From: JADKAV01 sp037046735
GTDB taxonomy: Bacteria > Actinomycetota > Actinomycetes > S36-B12 > UBA10799
Direction of reading: 5' to 3'
Assembly (NCBI GenBank): GCA_037046735.1
Contig: JBAOHC010000027.1
Location: 434,001 to 498,000, forward strand
Length of the DNA stretch: 64,000 bases
The stretch's first letter is position 1, and every line of letters starts with the position of its first letter. Below are positions 8,461 to 17,809 of the stretch, piece by piece. Position numbers and translations under genes: made by a program. The notes beneath the pieces were generated by a model, which ran no database searches, was not told the origin of the DNA, and saw only the letters and a list, made by a program, of their open reading frames with translations.

Positions 8461-10190
8461 AGAAGCCCGAAAAGATCGTCGTCGTCGGTGGGGTCGCCGG
8501 GGGCATGTCGGCGGCGGCGCGCGCCCGCAGACTGTCGGAGTCAGCGCAGATCGTGGTTCTTGAGCGGGACGCCTACGTGTCCTTCGCCAACTGCGGCATG
8601 CCGTACCACGTCGGCGGGGAGATCGAGAACCGTTCCGCGCTGCTGGTCCAGACGCCCGCCAGCCTCGCCGAGAACCTCAACCTCGATGTGCGCGTCGGCA
8701 ATGAGGTCGTAGGGATCGACCCGAGCGCCAAAACGGTGACCGTGCGCGACTTGAACGACGGGACCACCTACACAGAGACCTACGGCAAGCTGGTGCTCGC
8801 CACCGGCGCATCGCCACTGCGGCCGTCGCTGCCGGGGATTGACTACCCCCTGGTGCACACGCTGCGCAGCCTCGAGGACATGGACGCGATCAAGGAGGTC
8901 GTCGACGCCGGGCAGGGTCGCGCGGTCGTGATCGGCGGCGGTTACATCGGGATCGAAATGGCTGAGGCACTGCGCTACCGAGGGTGGGAGGTGTCGCTGC
9001 TGGAGGCCGCCGACCAGGTGCTCGGCCCGCTGGATCCGGAGATGGCCGAGCAGGTGCAGCACGAACTGCGCCGCAATGGCGTCGAACTCCACCTCGGTGC
9101 TTCGGCGCAGGGGTTCACCGAGGATTCGGTGTTGACCTGTGAAGGCGTCCTGCCCGCGGACCTGGTGATGTTGGCCATCGGGGTGGCGCCGGACTCGCGC
9201 CTGGCGCAGTTGGCCGGGCTAGAGACGACCGCGCGTGGTGCCATCGTGGTCGATCCGCACCAACGCACGTCCGACCCTGACATCTACGCTGTCGGCGACT
9301 CGGTGCAGGTCACCGACACGGTGACCGGGCAGCAGACCGTGGTTCCCCTCGCGGGCCCGGCCAACCGGCAGGGACGGGTGGCCGCGGATCACATGTTCGG
9401 CCGCGACGCCCGGTACTCCAGCACACAGGGCACCTCAATCGTGAAGGTGTTCGACGTGACCGCCGGCGGCACCGGCGCCAATGAGAAGCAACTGCGAACC
9501 GCCGGGATCGACTACCGCAAGGTGTACATCCATCCCAATGGTCACGCTTCGTACTATCCGGGCACGGCGGCGATGCACCTCAAACTCCTGTTCTCCCCCG
9601 AGGGCACCGTGCTCGGTGGCCAGGTCGTGGGATACGACGGGGTCGACAAGCGCATCGATGTCCTCGCGGTCGCGATCCGGGCGGGTCTGACGGTGTGGGA
9701 TCTCGCCGAACTGGAACTGGCGTACGCCCCGCCCTACGGCTCAGCCAAAGATCCGATAAACATGGCAGGTTTCCAGGCATCGAATCTCCTGGATGGCACG
9801 GTGACGTTCTGGTATCCCGAGGATTGGGGCTCGCTGCCCGAGGATGCGGTCGTGCTCGATGTCCGCACCCTGGAGGAGAACCAAACCTGCGCGCTGCCAC
9901 ACTCGGTCAACATCCCCATCCAACAGCTGCGTGAGCGGATCGCCGAACTCGACGCCTCCCGCCCGGTTTACCTGTACTGCCGCTCCGGTTTCCGCTCGTA
10001 CCTGGCCTACCGCGTGCTCACCGGACACGGGTTCGAGCGGGTGGCCACGCTCAGCGGCGGGACCATGACGATGGAACATGCTGTGCCCTGGCTCGCGCCC
10101 GCCTTCGCGGCCCCCACCCCGGTCGTCACGTACGCCGAGGACGACCGGGGTTGTGCGCTGCGCGTTTTGGATGAAGTGCCGTTTGGCTGA
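8457..10190 (+). CDS. CoA-disulfide reductase with C-terminal rhodanese domain (CoADR-RHD)
   Basis: 577-residue FAD/NAD(P)H flavoenzyme. The Rossmann motif VVVGGVAGGMSAAARARRL is at residues 8-26. The single redox Cys46 in SFANCGMPYHVGG is the CoADR hallmark, followed by the NAD(P) motif VVIGGGYIGIEMAEAL and the dimerisation domain (about 330-450). The last 110 residues form a rhodanese domain with Cys508 in YCRSGFRS. Family role: reduction of CoA disulfide, CoA persulfide or polysulfide, with the fused rhodanese handling sulfane sulfur. A longer open frame exists upstream, but ATG 8457 overlaps the rhodanese stop and gives the right N-terminus. Confidence 0.93.
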   Translation: MKKPEKIVVVGGVAGGMSAAARARRLSESAQIVVLERDAYVSFANCGMPYHVGGEIENRSALLVQTPASLAENLNLDVRVGNEVVGIDPSAKTVTVRDLNDGTTYTETYGKLVLATGASPLRPSLPGIDYPLVHTLRSLEDMDAIKEVVDAGQGRAVVIGGGYIGIEMAEALRYRGWEVSLLEAADQVLGPLDPEMAEQVQHELRRNGVELHLGASAQGFTEDSVLTCEGVLPADLVMLAIGVAPDSRLAQLAGLETTARGAIVVDPHQRTSDPDIYAVGDSVQVTDTVTGQQTVVPLAGPANRQGRVAADHMFGRDARYSSTQGTSIVKVFDVTAGGTGANEKQLRTAGIDYRKVYIHPNGHASYYPGTAAMHLKLLFSPEGTVLGGQVVGYDGVDKRIDVLAVAIRAGLTVWDLAELELAYAPPYGSAKDPINMAGFQASNLLDGTVTFWYPEDWGSLPEDAVVLDVRTLEENQTCALPHSVNIPIQQLRERIAELDASRPVYLYCRSGFRSYLAYRVLTGHGFERVATLSGGTMTMEHAVPWLAPAFAAPTPVVTYAEDDRGCALRVLDEVPFG

Positions 10191-10194
10191 TCAG

Positions 10195-10845
10195 CTACGG
10201 CTGATTCACCACGATCACGTTGGCCTGTTGCCCGCCCTTGCGCACGCGACTGGCCGCGAACAACGCGAAGACCGCGGTGAGCAGTAGCCCAACACCGATC
10301 ACCCGCACCAGCACGGTCACGGTGGCATTCGGCCAGGCGATCACCAGCGCAGCCAGGACCAGTTGCAGGATGCCGAAGAACAGATAGGCGCTGCGCGCCG
10401 GCGAGTACTTGTTGCGGATGCCGATGATGACGTTGGCCACGCCGTGTACGACCCACCCGATCACCACGAAGAGCACCAGAATCTTGACGCTGGCGTCGCC
10501 GTTCACGATGCAGATGCCGCCGATGATCACCGAGGCCAGGCCGCCGAGGCCGAGTAGCACCCGCAGCAGTCCACTGCCTCGGGACGCGAATGCCTGCACG
10601 AGCATCACAACTCCGGACATCAGCAGCCACAGACCGAACAGGATCGCCACGACGCGGACGGTGGCACTGGGCCAGATCAACATGATCGCGCCGAAGATCC
10701 CCGTGATGACACCGATAGCGGTGATGGCGCTGGCGAAGAAGCGGCTGACATCGACCGTCTCCATCGGCTCGAGCCACTCCTGTTGGTACTGAGGCGGCGT
10801 CGGGACAGGTTCGGGGAGGCGGTCCATGTTCGGGTCCTGGGTCAT
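10195..10845 (-). CDS. HdeD/DUF308-type integral membrane protein
   Basis: 216 residues: a cytosolic Pro-rich tail (about 1-35), then six hydrophobic segments of about 20 residues in three hairpins, each repeating a pattern like GIFGAIMLIWPSATV, GLGGLASVIIGG and GILQLVLAALVIAWPNATV. The repeated W-P-x-A-T turn is typical of the DUF308/HdeD family, which in enterobacteria is linked to acid resistance. Here the role is unknown. It is convergent with the CoADR gene, with four bases between the stop codons. Confidence 0.85.
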   Translation of the reverse strand: MTQDPNMDRLPEPVPTPPQYQQEWLEPMETVDVSRFFASAITAIGVITGIFGAIMLIWPSATVRVVAILFGLWLLMSGVVMLVQAFASRGSGLLRVLLGLGGLASVIIGGICIVNGDASVKILVLFVVIGWVVHGVANVIIGIRNKYSPARSAYLFFGILQLVLAALVIAWPNATVTVLVRVIGVGLLLTAVFALFAASRVRKGGQQANVIVVNQP

Positions 10846-10910
10846 GACCCCGAGCGTAATGGGTCATGGTGCCTGCGCGGGGTAGCCCTTCGCTGGGGCC
10901 CCGCCCGACG

Positions 10911-11360
10911 TCACAGCCCCAATGTCGTCCGCAGATCCTGCAGCGCCGCATCGGCCTCGGCACGCAGCGCGGCATCACGGTGGTCGAGCCCGGCGTCGAA
11001 GGTGACCCGCCACGTGATGTCGGTGGTGCCCGGTCGCCGCCTCGCCACGATCCGCACGCCCTTGTCGCCGCGCAGGGGCACGTGGTGCTGGACCACCACG
11101 GAGGCTTTGACCCGCTCGTTGACCACCTGTGGGATGTTCCCCGGTCGTTCGATCACCAGCCGGTACGGTCCGTCGGGCAACAGCAGTTCCATCACCGGCT
11201 CGTCCCATGCGGCCCGCACCACTTCATCCCAGGTCAACGGCTCGCGGAACGGCAACAGCAGCTGGTCCGCGGTGGCGATCACCCAGTCTCCCCCGACCGG
11301 AGCCCAGGCCAGCGCCTTCGGCACGCGGCGCTTGACCTCGGCAGGTTTTCGACCCATCAT
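10911..11360 (-). CDS. Uncharacterised protein coupled to dnaG
   Basis: 149 residues, soluble, no signal peptide or named domain. The N-terminus is basic (MMGRKPAEVKRRVPKALAWA). The middle has LLLPFREPLTWDEVVRAAWD and a beta-rich section with VRIVARRRPG, and the end is a short charged helix. The start overlaps the dnaG stop (ATGA), so it is co-translated with primase. A small gene next to dnaG is common in actinobacteria, but I cannot assign a function. Confidence 0.8.
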   Translation of the reverse strand: MMGRKPAEVKRRVPKALAWAPVGGDWVIATADQLLLPFREPLTWDEVVRAAWDEPVMELLLPDGPYRLVIERPGNIPQVVNERVKASVVVQHHVPLRGDKGVRIVARRRPGTTDITWRVTFDAGLDHRDAALRAEADAALQDLRTTLGL

Positions 11361-13201
11361 CCCTGCACCACCAGGATCTCGCGCAACTGCCGCCGGTACT
11401 GCTCCAGGGCTAGGACATCGGCGAACAGTCTGCGGTACTCGTCCTCGCTTTCCACGGGATTGATCCTCTGCAGGCGCGCCTTGACCTCCCGCAGACGTCT
11501 GCTGGCGTCGAGTTCAAGCAGGCGGGACAGAACGTTCTCAGCGAAGCGGACGTCAACGCTGTCGTGGTTGTCGCCGAAGAGCGCCCGCGGTGATTCCACG
11601 GCGAGCGCGCGCACCCGGCTGCGCACCTCGTCGTCCGGACACAGTTCGAGCACCTGCCCGATCCAGCCTGTTGCTGACTCGGCGGGTGGGCCACCAGCAG
11701 CCTGCACCGTGTCGAAGACCTGCCGGTAGGACTCATCGGTGAAGGCCTGTCCTTCGACACTGCCCCACCAGTTGTGGACCAGCTCGGGCGACTGCAGCGT
11801 GAGCTTGAGGGCCTCACGCTCCACCTGCAGAGCTGGATCCCGCTCATCCGCCGACGGCGCGGGTCGTGCGACGGGGGCGCTCTTGCCGGCCGCTGCTCGC
11901 ACGGTCTCCCCCACCACACTCTGCTCCAGGCCGGTCCAGCCGGCCAGCATGCGGATGTACTCGGTGCGCAAGATCCGATCCGCGATGCCCCCGACCACGG
12001 GCGCGGCTGCGCGTAACGCGTTCGTGCGACCCTCCGGGGTGTCGAGGTCGAACCCGTCGATCCGGCTGCGGATGACGAATTCCACCAGTGGGATGCGGTT
12101 AGCGATCAGGTCGCGAACCGCATCGTCGCCGTCGCGCAGGCGCAGGTCGCACGGGTCCAGCCCGTCCCCGGTGACGGCGACGAACGTGCGACCGACGAAC
12201 TTCTGATCCACCTCGAACGCCCGCAGCGCGGCCTTGCGGCCCGCCTCGTCAGAGTCGAAGGTGAACACGACCTCGCCGCGGTGTTCGTCCTGATCCAGCA
12301 GCAGACGCCGCAGCACCTTCACATGGTCCTCACCGAAGGCCGTCCCGCATGTGGCGACGGCCGTCTCGACGCCGGCGATGTGACAGGCCATGACGTCGGT
12401 ATAGCCCTCGACGACCACGACTTGCTGGCTGCGGGCGATCTGCTTGCGCGCCTTGTCCACGCCGTACAACACCTGCGACTTGTGGTACACCGGCGTCTCG
12501 GGGGTGTTCAGGTACTTGGGGCCCTCGTCATCGGGCATGATCCGCCGCGCGCCGAACCCCACCACCTCGCCGGAGAGATCCTTGATCGGCCACACCAGCC
12601 GCCCGCGGAAGCGGTCGTAGGGGCCGCGGTTGCCCTTGACGGCCAGCCCACCGGTGATCAGTTCCGCGTCGGTAAACCCGGCCATCCGCAGGTGCTTGGT
12701 GAGGTTGTCCCAGCCGGTCGGTGCGAACCCGACCCCGAAATCCGCGGCGCGCTCTGCGAGGTTGCGTTCGCGCAGGAACTCGCGGGCGGGCGCGGCCTCC
12801 GGGGAGTCCAGCTGCGAGCGGTAGAACGTGGCGGCGGCCTTGTTGGCCTCGATGAGTCTGGTCCGTTGACCTTGATTGCTGGTGCGTCCCGCCGTACCCT
12901 CCGCATACCGCAGGGTGACCCCGAACCGGCCGGCCAGCTTCTCCACCGCCTCGCTGAACGTCACCAGATCGGTCTTCATCACGAAGTCGAAAACATCGCC
13001 ACCCGCCTGACACCCGAAGCAGTGGTAAAGGCCCTTCGCGGGCGTGACGTGGAACGAGGGGCTGCGCTCGTCGTGGAAGGGGCAGAGACCCTTCAGAGAG
13101 CCGCCACCGGCGGGCTTCAGCGTGACCTGGTCAGAGATCACCTCATCGATGCGGGCGCGTTCACGGACTGTTGCGATGTCTTCCGGATTGATGCGCGCCA
13201 C
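11357..13201 (-). CDS. dnaG: DNA primase
   Basis: Makes RNA primers for replication. 614 residues from GTG 13201, which yields the canonical MARINPEDIATVRERARI; the frame extends further upstream without family sequence. The CHC2 zinc finger uses Cys40, His43, Cys61 and Cys64 (CPFH and CFGC). The RNA-polymerase core with TOPRIM motifs VVVEGYTDVMA and FDSDEAGRKAA follows at about 265-350, and a C-terminal helical domain for the helicase contact ends the protein. Gene order around dgt-dnaG matches other actinobacteria. No strong ribosome site is visible. Confidence 0.96.
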   Translation of the reverse strand: MARINPEDIATVRERARIDEVISDQVTLKPAGGGSLKGLCPFHDERSPSFHVTPAKGLYHCFGCQAGGDVFDFVMKTDLVTFSEAVEKLAGRFGVTLRYAEGTAGRTSNQGQRTRLIEANKAAATFYRSQLDSPEAAPAREFLRERNLAERAADFGVGFAPTGWDNLTKHLRMAGFTDAELITGGLAVKGNRGPYDRFRGRLVWPIKDLSGEVVGFGARRIMPDDEGPKYLNTPETPVYHKSQVLYGVDKARKQIARSQQVVVVEGYTDVMACHIAGVETAVATCGTAFGEDHVKVLRRLLLDQDEHRGEVVFTFDSDEAGRKAALRAFEVDQKFVGRTFVAVTGDGLDPCDLRLRDGDDAVRDLIANRIPLVEFVIRSRIDGFDLDTPEGRTNALRAAAPVVGGIADRILRTEYIRMLAGWTGLEQSVVGETVRAAAGKSAPVARPAPSADERDPALQVEREALKLTLQSPELVHNWWGSVEGQAFTDESYRQVFDTVQAAGGPPAESATGWIGQVLELCPDDEVRSRVRALAVESPRALFGDNHDSVDVRFAENVLSRLLELDASRRLREVKARLQRINPVESEDEYRRLFADVLALEQYRRQLREILVVQG

Positions 13202-13304
13202 ACCGTCGATGCTACGTCGGGCCGCGGCAGGCGCGCCCGGGCCTCTGTGGACACGCCGCACAAAGACCGGCCTGCTTGTCACAGGTGCGGCTTACCGTTT
13301 GGTT

Positions 13305-14711
13305 ATGAGAACACGGATCGCGCTGTCCACATTGGCCATCGTGGCTGCGGCACTACCCCTGACCGCGGTCTCGACCCCTGCACTGGTGCCCTGTACCAAA
13401 GTGGTGCCCAATGACCTCAACAACGACGGTCGCGCCGATGTCGTGATCGGGCAGCCGAAGGCCACGGTCGACGGGATCGCGGACGCGGGAGCCGTGGACA
13501 TCCGGATCACGGGTGGCACCTCCGTACGGATCACGCCGCAACTCACCGGGCTGGGCGCGACCTCGGCCAAGCTCGGCACCTCGGTGGCGATTGGGTATCT
13601 CAACGACGACTGCTACGCCGATCTACTACTCGGCGCGCCCGGGGTGCAGGGCGGTCGCGTCGTGTACTACCCCGGTAGTGCCGAGGGCATCGATGCCGCA
13701 AAGGGAATGATCCTGCAGTCGGACAACCCGACGGGCTCTGATCGGTTCGGTTCCGCCGTTGCCATCGGCGACAAGGTGGCCTTCGTCGGGGCTCCCTTCG
13801 CCGACCCCAACGGTGTCAAGAACGCCGGACGCATCTACGCCTACACCAAGACCGCGGATACGTTCGCCCCGCAGGGGTTCTTGCAGCAAGGAACCGCCCC
13901 GGTCAAGGACAGCCCCGAGGCGGGAGACCACTTCGGTGCGGTCCTCGCCCATCATGGGGGTCTGCTTGCCGTTGGCGTTCCGGACGAGAACATCGCTGCG
14001 GTGAAGAACGCCGGCGCTGCGCATGTGCTGACGATGGGCACCACGGACCCGTGGAAGGTACAGACGGACCTCTTCTTGAGCCAGGACTCCCCCGACGTCA
14101 CGGGAGACCCGGAGAAGGGCGACAAGTTCGGGGCGGCGATCGACAACCAGGTGCGGGCGATCGGGGTGCCCGGTGAGGATGTCAAGGAGTCGGTGGATGC
14201 CGGAGGCATTTACACCCAACTACAGACCATGACCACCAACGCACCCGCTCTGCGCTGGGTTTCGCAGTCGACCAAGGGGGTGCCCGGCAAGTCGAACAGC
14301 AATGACCGCTTCGGATCGGCCCTGGCATCGGGCGCTGCGTTCCTCTGCCCGGGCAAGACCAGCATCGCCGTGGGCATCCCCGGCAAGACCGTACAGAAGA
14401 CGATCAGCGCCGGGATGGTGACGGTCGTGTCCGAGACGGGCAGCGACTGTGGCACGGTCGTCGGCCGGCAGACCACGCAGAACACGGCTCAGATTGCGGG
14501 CAAGGTGGCCACCGGCAACGCCTTCGGCACGGCTCTCATCACCGTTCCAGCGGTGGGCCTGGCCAGTGACGGCTTGCTGGCCGGAACCCCCGGAGCGAGC
14601 AAGCAGGCCGGACGCGTCGTGAACGCCCTCAACCTGCCCAAGACCTCGTTCTTCTCACTGGGCGGCAAGCAGGCGGGCAGCCTGTACGGCAGCGTGTCCA
14701 CCCGACCGTAG
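13305..14711 (+). CDS. Secreted FG-GAP repeat protein (integrin-alpha-like propeller)
   Basis: 468 residues from ATG 13305 with a signal peptide (MRTRIALSTLAIVAAALPLT, cleavage near residue 22-28). The mature part has repeated FG-GAP units with calcium-type loops: DLNNDGRADVVIGQP, YLNDDCYADLLLGAPG, DRFGSAVAIGDKVAFVGAP, DHFGAVLAHHGGLLAVGVP, DKFGAAIDNQVRAIGVPG, DRFGSALASG and NAFGTALITV. About seven blades would close one propeller. Family members bind ligands or stick to surfaces outside the cell. Convergent with dgt, two bases apart. Confidence 0.9.
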   Translation: MRTRIALSTLAIVAAALPLTAVSTPALVPCTKVVPNDLNNDGRADVVIGQPKATVDGIADAGAVDIRITGGTSVRITPQLTGLGATSAKLGTSVAIGYLNDDCYADLLLGAPGVQGGRVVYYPGSAEGIDAAKGMILQSDNPTGSDRFGSAVAIGDKVAFVGAPFADPNGVKNAGRIYAYTKTADTFAPQGFLQQGTAPVKDSPEAGDHFGAVLAHHGGLLAVGVPDENIAAVKNAGAAHVLTMGTTDPWKVQTDLFLSQDSPDVTGDPEKGDKFGAAIDNQVRAIGVPGEDVKESVDAGGIYTQLQTMTTNAPALRWVSQSTKGVPGKSNSNDRFGSALASGAAFLCPGKTSIAVGIPGKTVQKTISAGMVTVVSETGSDCGTVVGRQTTQNTAQIAGKVATGNAFGTALITVPAVGLASDGLLAGTPGASKQAGRVVNALNLPKTSFFSLGGKQAGSLYGSVSTRP

Positions 14712-14713
14712 AG

Positions 14714-15920
14714 CTAGCGGCCAGCCATTTCGTCGCGCCAGCGCACGATCGACAGGTCCGTGAGCGACGCGATCTGGTCGACGACCAGTCGCACCTTGCG
14801 GTCGGGGTCCTCAGTGGCCTCCCAGGCCAACTGATACGGCCGCTGCATGGGGCGGCGACCCGCCATCAAACCGGCGAAGACATCGGAGATGACGGTGCGT
14901 TCCCAGGTATAGCGCTCATCGTTGCCTCGCATCACATGGTTGTACGTGATGGCTTTGAGCACTGCGACTTCGGCCAGAATCTCCGGGGGCACCACAAGGT
15001 CGGCCTCGTAGCGCTGCAGCGGCCCGGTGGGGTGTCGGTCGCGGGTGGCTTGCTGAGCGGCGGAGCAGAACCTCCGGATCAGCATCGACGTCATGTTCTT
15101 CAGACCTGCCAACGACCTGGCGGAGTGGTCGAATCCGGACGGCCAGAAGGCGAGCTCGACGATGCGGTCGGCCCCCTGCAGCAAGCGCAGCCAAATCGAA
15201 GGTCGATGCGTATTCGGTGTGCGCCGAACTCACCACGTCTTCCCGCACGGCGCGGTCCCTCAGGGTCGCGGGGTCGAATGCGCCCGACACGATCGCATCC
15301 TCGAGGTCGTGGACGCAGTAGGCCACATCATCGGCGAAGTCCATGACCTGCGCCTCGAAGCAGCGCCGTTCACCAAATGCGGGCTGCCGGACCCACGTGT
15401 ACACCTCGAGATCCTCGGCGTAAACATTGAACTTGCCGGTGTCGCCGCGACGCGGCCACGGGTACTTGATCACGGCATCCAGGGTGGCCCGCGTGAGGTT
15501 CAGGCCCAGGCTGCGATCCGTGGCGAACACCTTGAACTCCAGGCGGGTCAGGACCCGCAGGCTTTGGGCGTTGCCCTCGAAACCACCCACCTGCGTGCTG
15601 AGGCCGTCGAGCACGCTCTCGCCGTTGTGTCCGAAGGGCGGGTGACCGAGGTCGTGAGCCAGCGCTGCGGTGTCGACGACGTCGGGGTCGGCCCCAAGGG
15701 CAGCTCCGAGTTCCCGGCTGATCTGGGCGACCTCCAGCGTGTGGGTCAGCCGAGTGCGGGGGAAATCATCCTGCCCTGCCATGATCACCTGGGTCTTGGC
15801 GGCCAACCGTCGCAGAGCAGCGCTGTGCAGGACGCGGGCCCGGTCGCGGGCGAAGTCGCTGCGACCGGGGTAGCCCGGTTCGGGCAGATACCGGGCGTGG
15901 TCGTGACCGGAGTACGGCAT
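14714..15920 (-). CDS. dgt: Deoxyguanosinetriphosphate triphosphohydrolase-like protein, frameshifted
   Basis: HD-domain dNTPase-like protein. The 5' part (15920 down to about 15170) encodes the FARDRARVLHSAALRRLAAK start and the metal site (RLTHTLEVAQ, ALAHDLGHPPFGHNGE). The 3' part continues in another frame from about LQGADRIVELAF to the stop at 14714, with the expected GLKNMTSMLIRRFC and LKAITYNHVM. Deleting one C from the CCCCC run at 15172-15176 (plus strand) joins both into a protein of about 400 residues, normal for the family. Either a true lesion or an indel error. The start overlaps the stop of the DUF218 gene by one base. Confidence 0.9.
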
Positions 15921-16591
15921 CAGCGCAGGGTCTGCGGCGTGTTCCAGCGTTGAACGATCTCGAAGGCCAGCAGCCCGGCAGTCTCGCGCGCCAAATAGGC
16001 AGCCGTCAGCGTGGTGCCGTCCCCTTTACGTGTAGGGCTGAGATGGGTCTCGAATCCGAGGTGTGAGGCGATGGCTTCGACGCGGGCCATGTGGGCCGGG
16101 TCGGAGACCAGGGTCACGCTGTGCCAACCCTCGTTCTGGGCCATGCTGGCCACAGCTTCGAGACTCTGCTTGGTGTCATGACCGCGCCCGACAGCGCTGA
16201 TCGCCGTGGCCGGGATGCCGCCTTCGACCAGATACTTCACACCGGCACCCGCCTCCGTGTAGCGATCACCGGGCTGCTTACCGCCGACCGTCACGATGCG
16301 GGGGGCCACTTGCTGGCTGTACAGGCGCTTGGCGTGGTCAAGCCGGGCTTCGAGCACCGGGGAGGGCTCGCCGTTGTACTGGGCGGCGCCGAGCACCACG
16401 ATGACGTCGCTGGCCCGACGATCGTTGGTACCACTGTCGGCCATCACCCGCCACCCGGCGTAGATCGGTACCGCGATGGCGGCGATGACCCCGAGAAGCA
16501 TCATGACGACCAGGAAGCCCACGAACCGCGACCGCTTGGTTGCGCGGCCACGCCGGGCAGACGACACCCGGGGGGCGGTTTCGATGGCCAT
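15920..16591 (-). CDS. DUF218 (YdcF/SanA-like) membrane-anchored protein
   Basis: 223 residues. A basic N-terminus (about 1-22) is followed by one transmembrane helix (about 23-46), so the domain faces outside. The DUF218 Rossmann-like core starts with VIVVLGAAQYNGEPSPVLEARLDHA, followed by IVTVGGKQPGDRYTEAGAG, a GxGxDTKQSL segment and VTLVSDPAHMARVEAI. Relatives (YdcF, SanA, ElyC) are linked to envelope integrity; the reaction is not known. It is coupled to dgt by a one-base overlap. Confidence 0.87.
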   Translation of the reverse strand: MAIETAPRVSSARRGRATKRSRFVGFLVVMMLLGVIAAIAVPIYAGWRVMADSGTNDRRASDVIVVLGAAQYNGEPSPVLEARLDHAKRLYSQQVAPRIVTVGGKQPGDRYTEAGAGVKYLVEGGIPATAISAVGRGHDTKQSLEAVASMAQNEGWHSVTLVSDPAHMARVEAIASHLGFETHLSPTRKGDGTTLTAAYLARETAGLLAFEIVQRWNTPQTLR

Positions 16592-16660
16592 AGAACAAGT
16601 CTTACATCAATGTCCGGCCAGCTTGGTCATGGATATGTACGAGTCGCGTTGCTTTCCCCG

Positions 16661-17809
16661 TCACCCACCGCTGACATCGAGTTCGGCCTGCGCGACCAGA
16701 GCGCGGTCCTGTGCCTCGATACAGCGGCTGCCCAGCCAACCGTCGGGCAACGCGACCCGCTTCTGCCGTGACGTGCGCCCACGTGGGCCGGCGAGCACCT
16801 CCGCGGGGGGCACCTGATCCGGCTCGATCATGCTCAAGAGGTCCTCGAGTTCGGCCAAGGTGCTCACATGGGCTAGGGCGAGGCGGACATGCTGGCGCAC
16901 CCGGTAGCCCTTGAAATACCAGGCGATGTGTTTACGGATCTCCTGGCAGCCCTTGTGCTCGCCGAACGTCGCAACCAGCAGGGTCGCATGCCGGTACAGG
17001 ATCCTGGCGACTTCGCCGGCGGTGGGATCGGGCACTTCGGGTGTTCCACCAAGACGATGCGCTAGCTGGCCGAACAGCCAGGGGCGCCCCAGACAGCCGC
17101 GTCCGATGACGACGCCGGCGCAACCGGTGCTGTCCATCATGGCCACGGCATCCCCAGCGGTCCAGATATCCCCATTGCCGAGGACCGGTAACGGGTCAAG
17201 ATCCTGGACCAGCGTGGTGATCGCTTCCCAATGGGCCTGCCCGGAGTACATCTGGGCTGCAGTGCGCGCGTGCAGGGCGACCCAGGCGACACCGGCATCC
17301 GCCGCGATCCGACCGGCCTCGCGATATGTCAGATGCTCCTCGTCGATGCCCATCCGCATCTTCACGGTGACCGGTCGCCCATCAGCGTTGTTGACGGCCG
17401 CGTCGATGATGGCCGCGAACAAATCCCGCTTCCACGGCAACGCCGCACCGCCACCCCGGCGGGTCACCTTGGGCACCGGACAACCCATGTTCAGGTCGAT
17501 GTGATCGGCCATGTCCTCGGTCGCCACCATCCGCACCGCGGCCCCGACCGTCACCGGATCCACGCCATACAGCTGGATGGAGCGCGGCGACTCCTCCGGC
17601 CCGAAGGCGCACATCGCCAGGGTCGCCGGGTTGCGTTCCAGCAACGCTTTCGAGGTGACCATCTCCGAGACGTACAGACCGGCTCCGTACTCCCGGCACA
17701 TGGCCCGGAAGGCACGGTTGGTCACCCCCGCCATCGGCGCGAGGACGACGGGTACAGGCAGGTCGAAGCTCCCCAGGCTCAGCACGTGGGCAGGCGCTCG
17801 CCCAGCCAC
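16661..17809 (-). CDS. dusB: tRNA-dihydrouridine synthase (DusB family)
   Basis: FMN enzyme that reduces uridine to dihydrouridine in tRNA D-loops. It has LAPMAGVTNRAFR at the N-terminus, the substrate motif HIDLNMGCPVPKVTRRGGGAAL with the catalytic Cys, VTVKMRMGID, LHARTAAQMYSG and VIGRGCLGRPWLF, then the helical tRNA-binding domain. Length is 382 residues from GTG 17809, which overlaps glyS by 31 bases; GTG 17785, overlapping it by seven, is an equally plausible start. The last 50 residues are basic. Confidence 0.94.
   Translation of the reverse strand: MAGRAPAHVLSLGSFDLPVPVVLAPMAGVTNRAFRAMCREYGAGLYVSEMVTSKALLERNPATLAMCAFGPEESPRSIQLYGVDPVTVGAAVRMVATEDMADHIDLNMGCPVPKVTRRGGGAALPWKRDLFAAIIDAAVNNADGRPVTVKMRMGIDEEHLTYREAGRIAADAGVAWVALHARTAAQMYSGQAHWEAITTLVQDLDPLPVLGNGDIWTAGDAVAMMDSTGCAGVVIGRGCLGRPWLFGQLAHRLGGTPEVPDPTAGEVARILYRHATLLVATFGEHKGCQEIRKHIAWYFKGYRVRQHVRLALAHVSTLAELEDLLSMIEPDQVPPAEVLAGPRGRTSRQKRVALPDGWLGSRCIEAQDRALVAQAELDVSGG

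Noticed and set aside
14900..15200. Programmed ribosomal frameshifting in dgt
   Set aside because: No slippery heptamer or following pseudoknot is evident, the family does not use recoding, and similar breaks occur in unrelated genes of this window.
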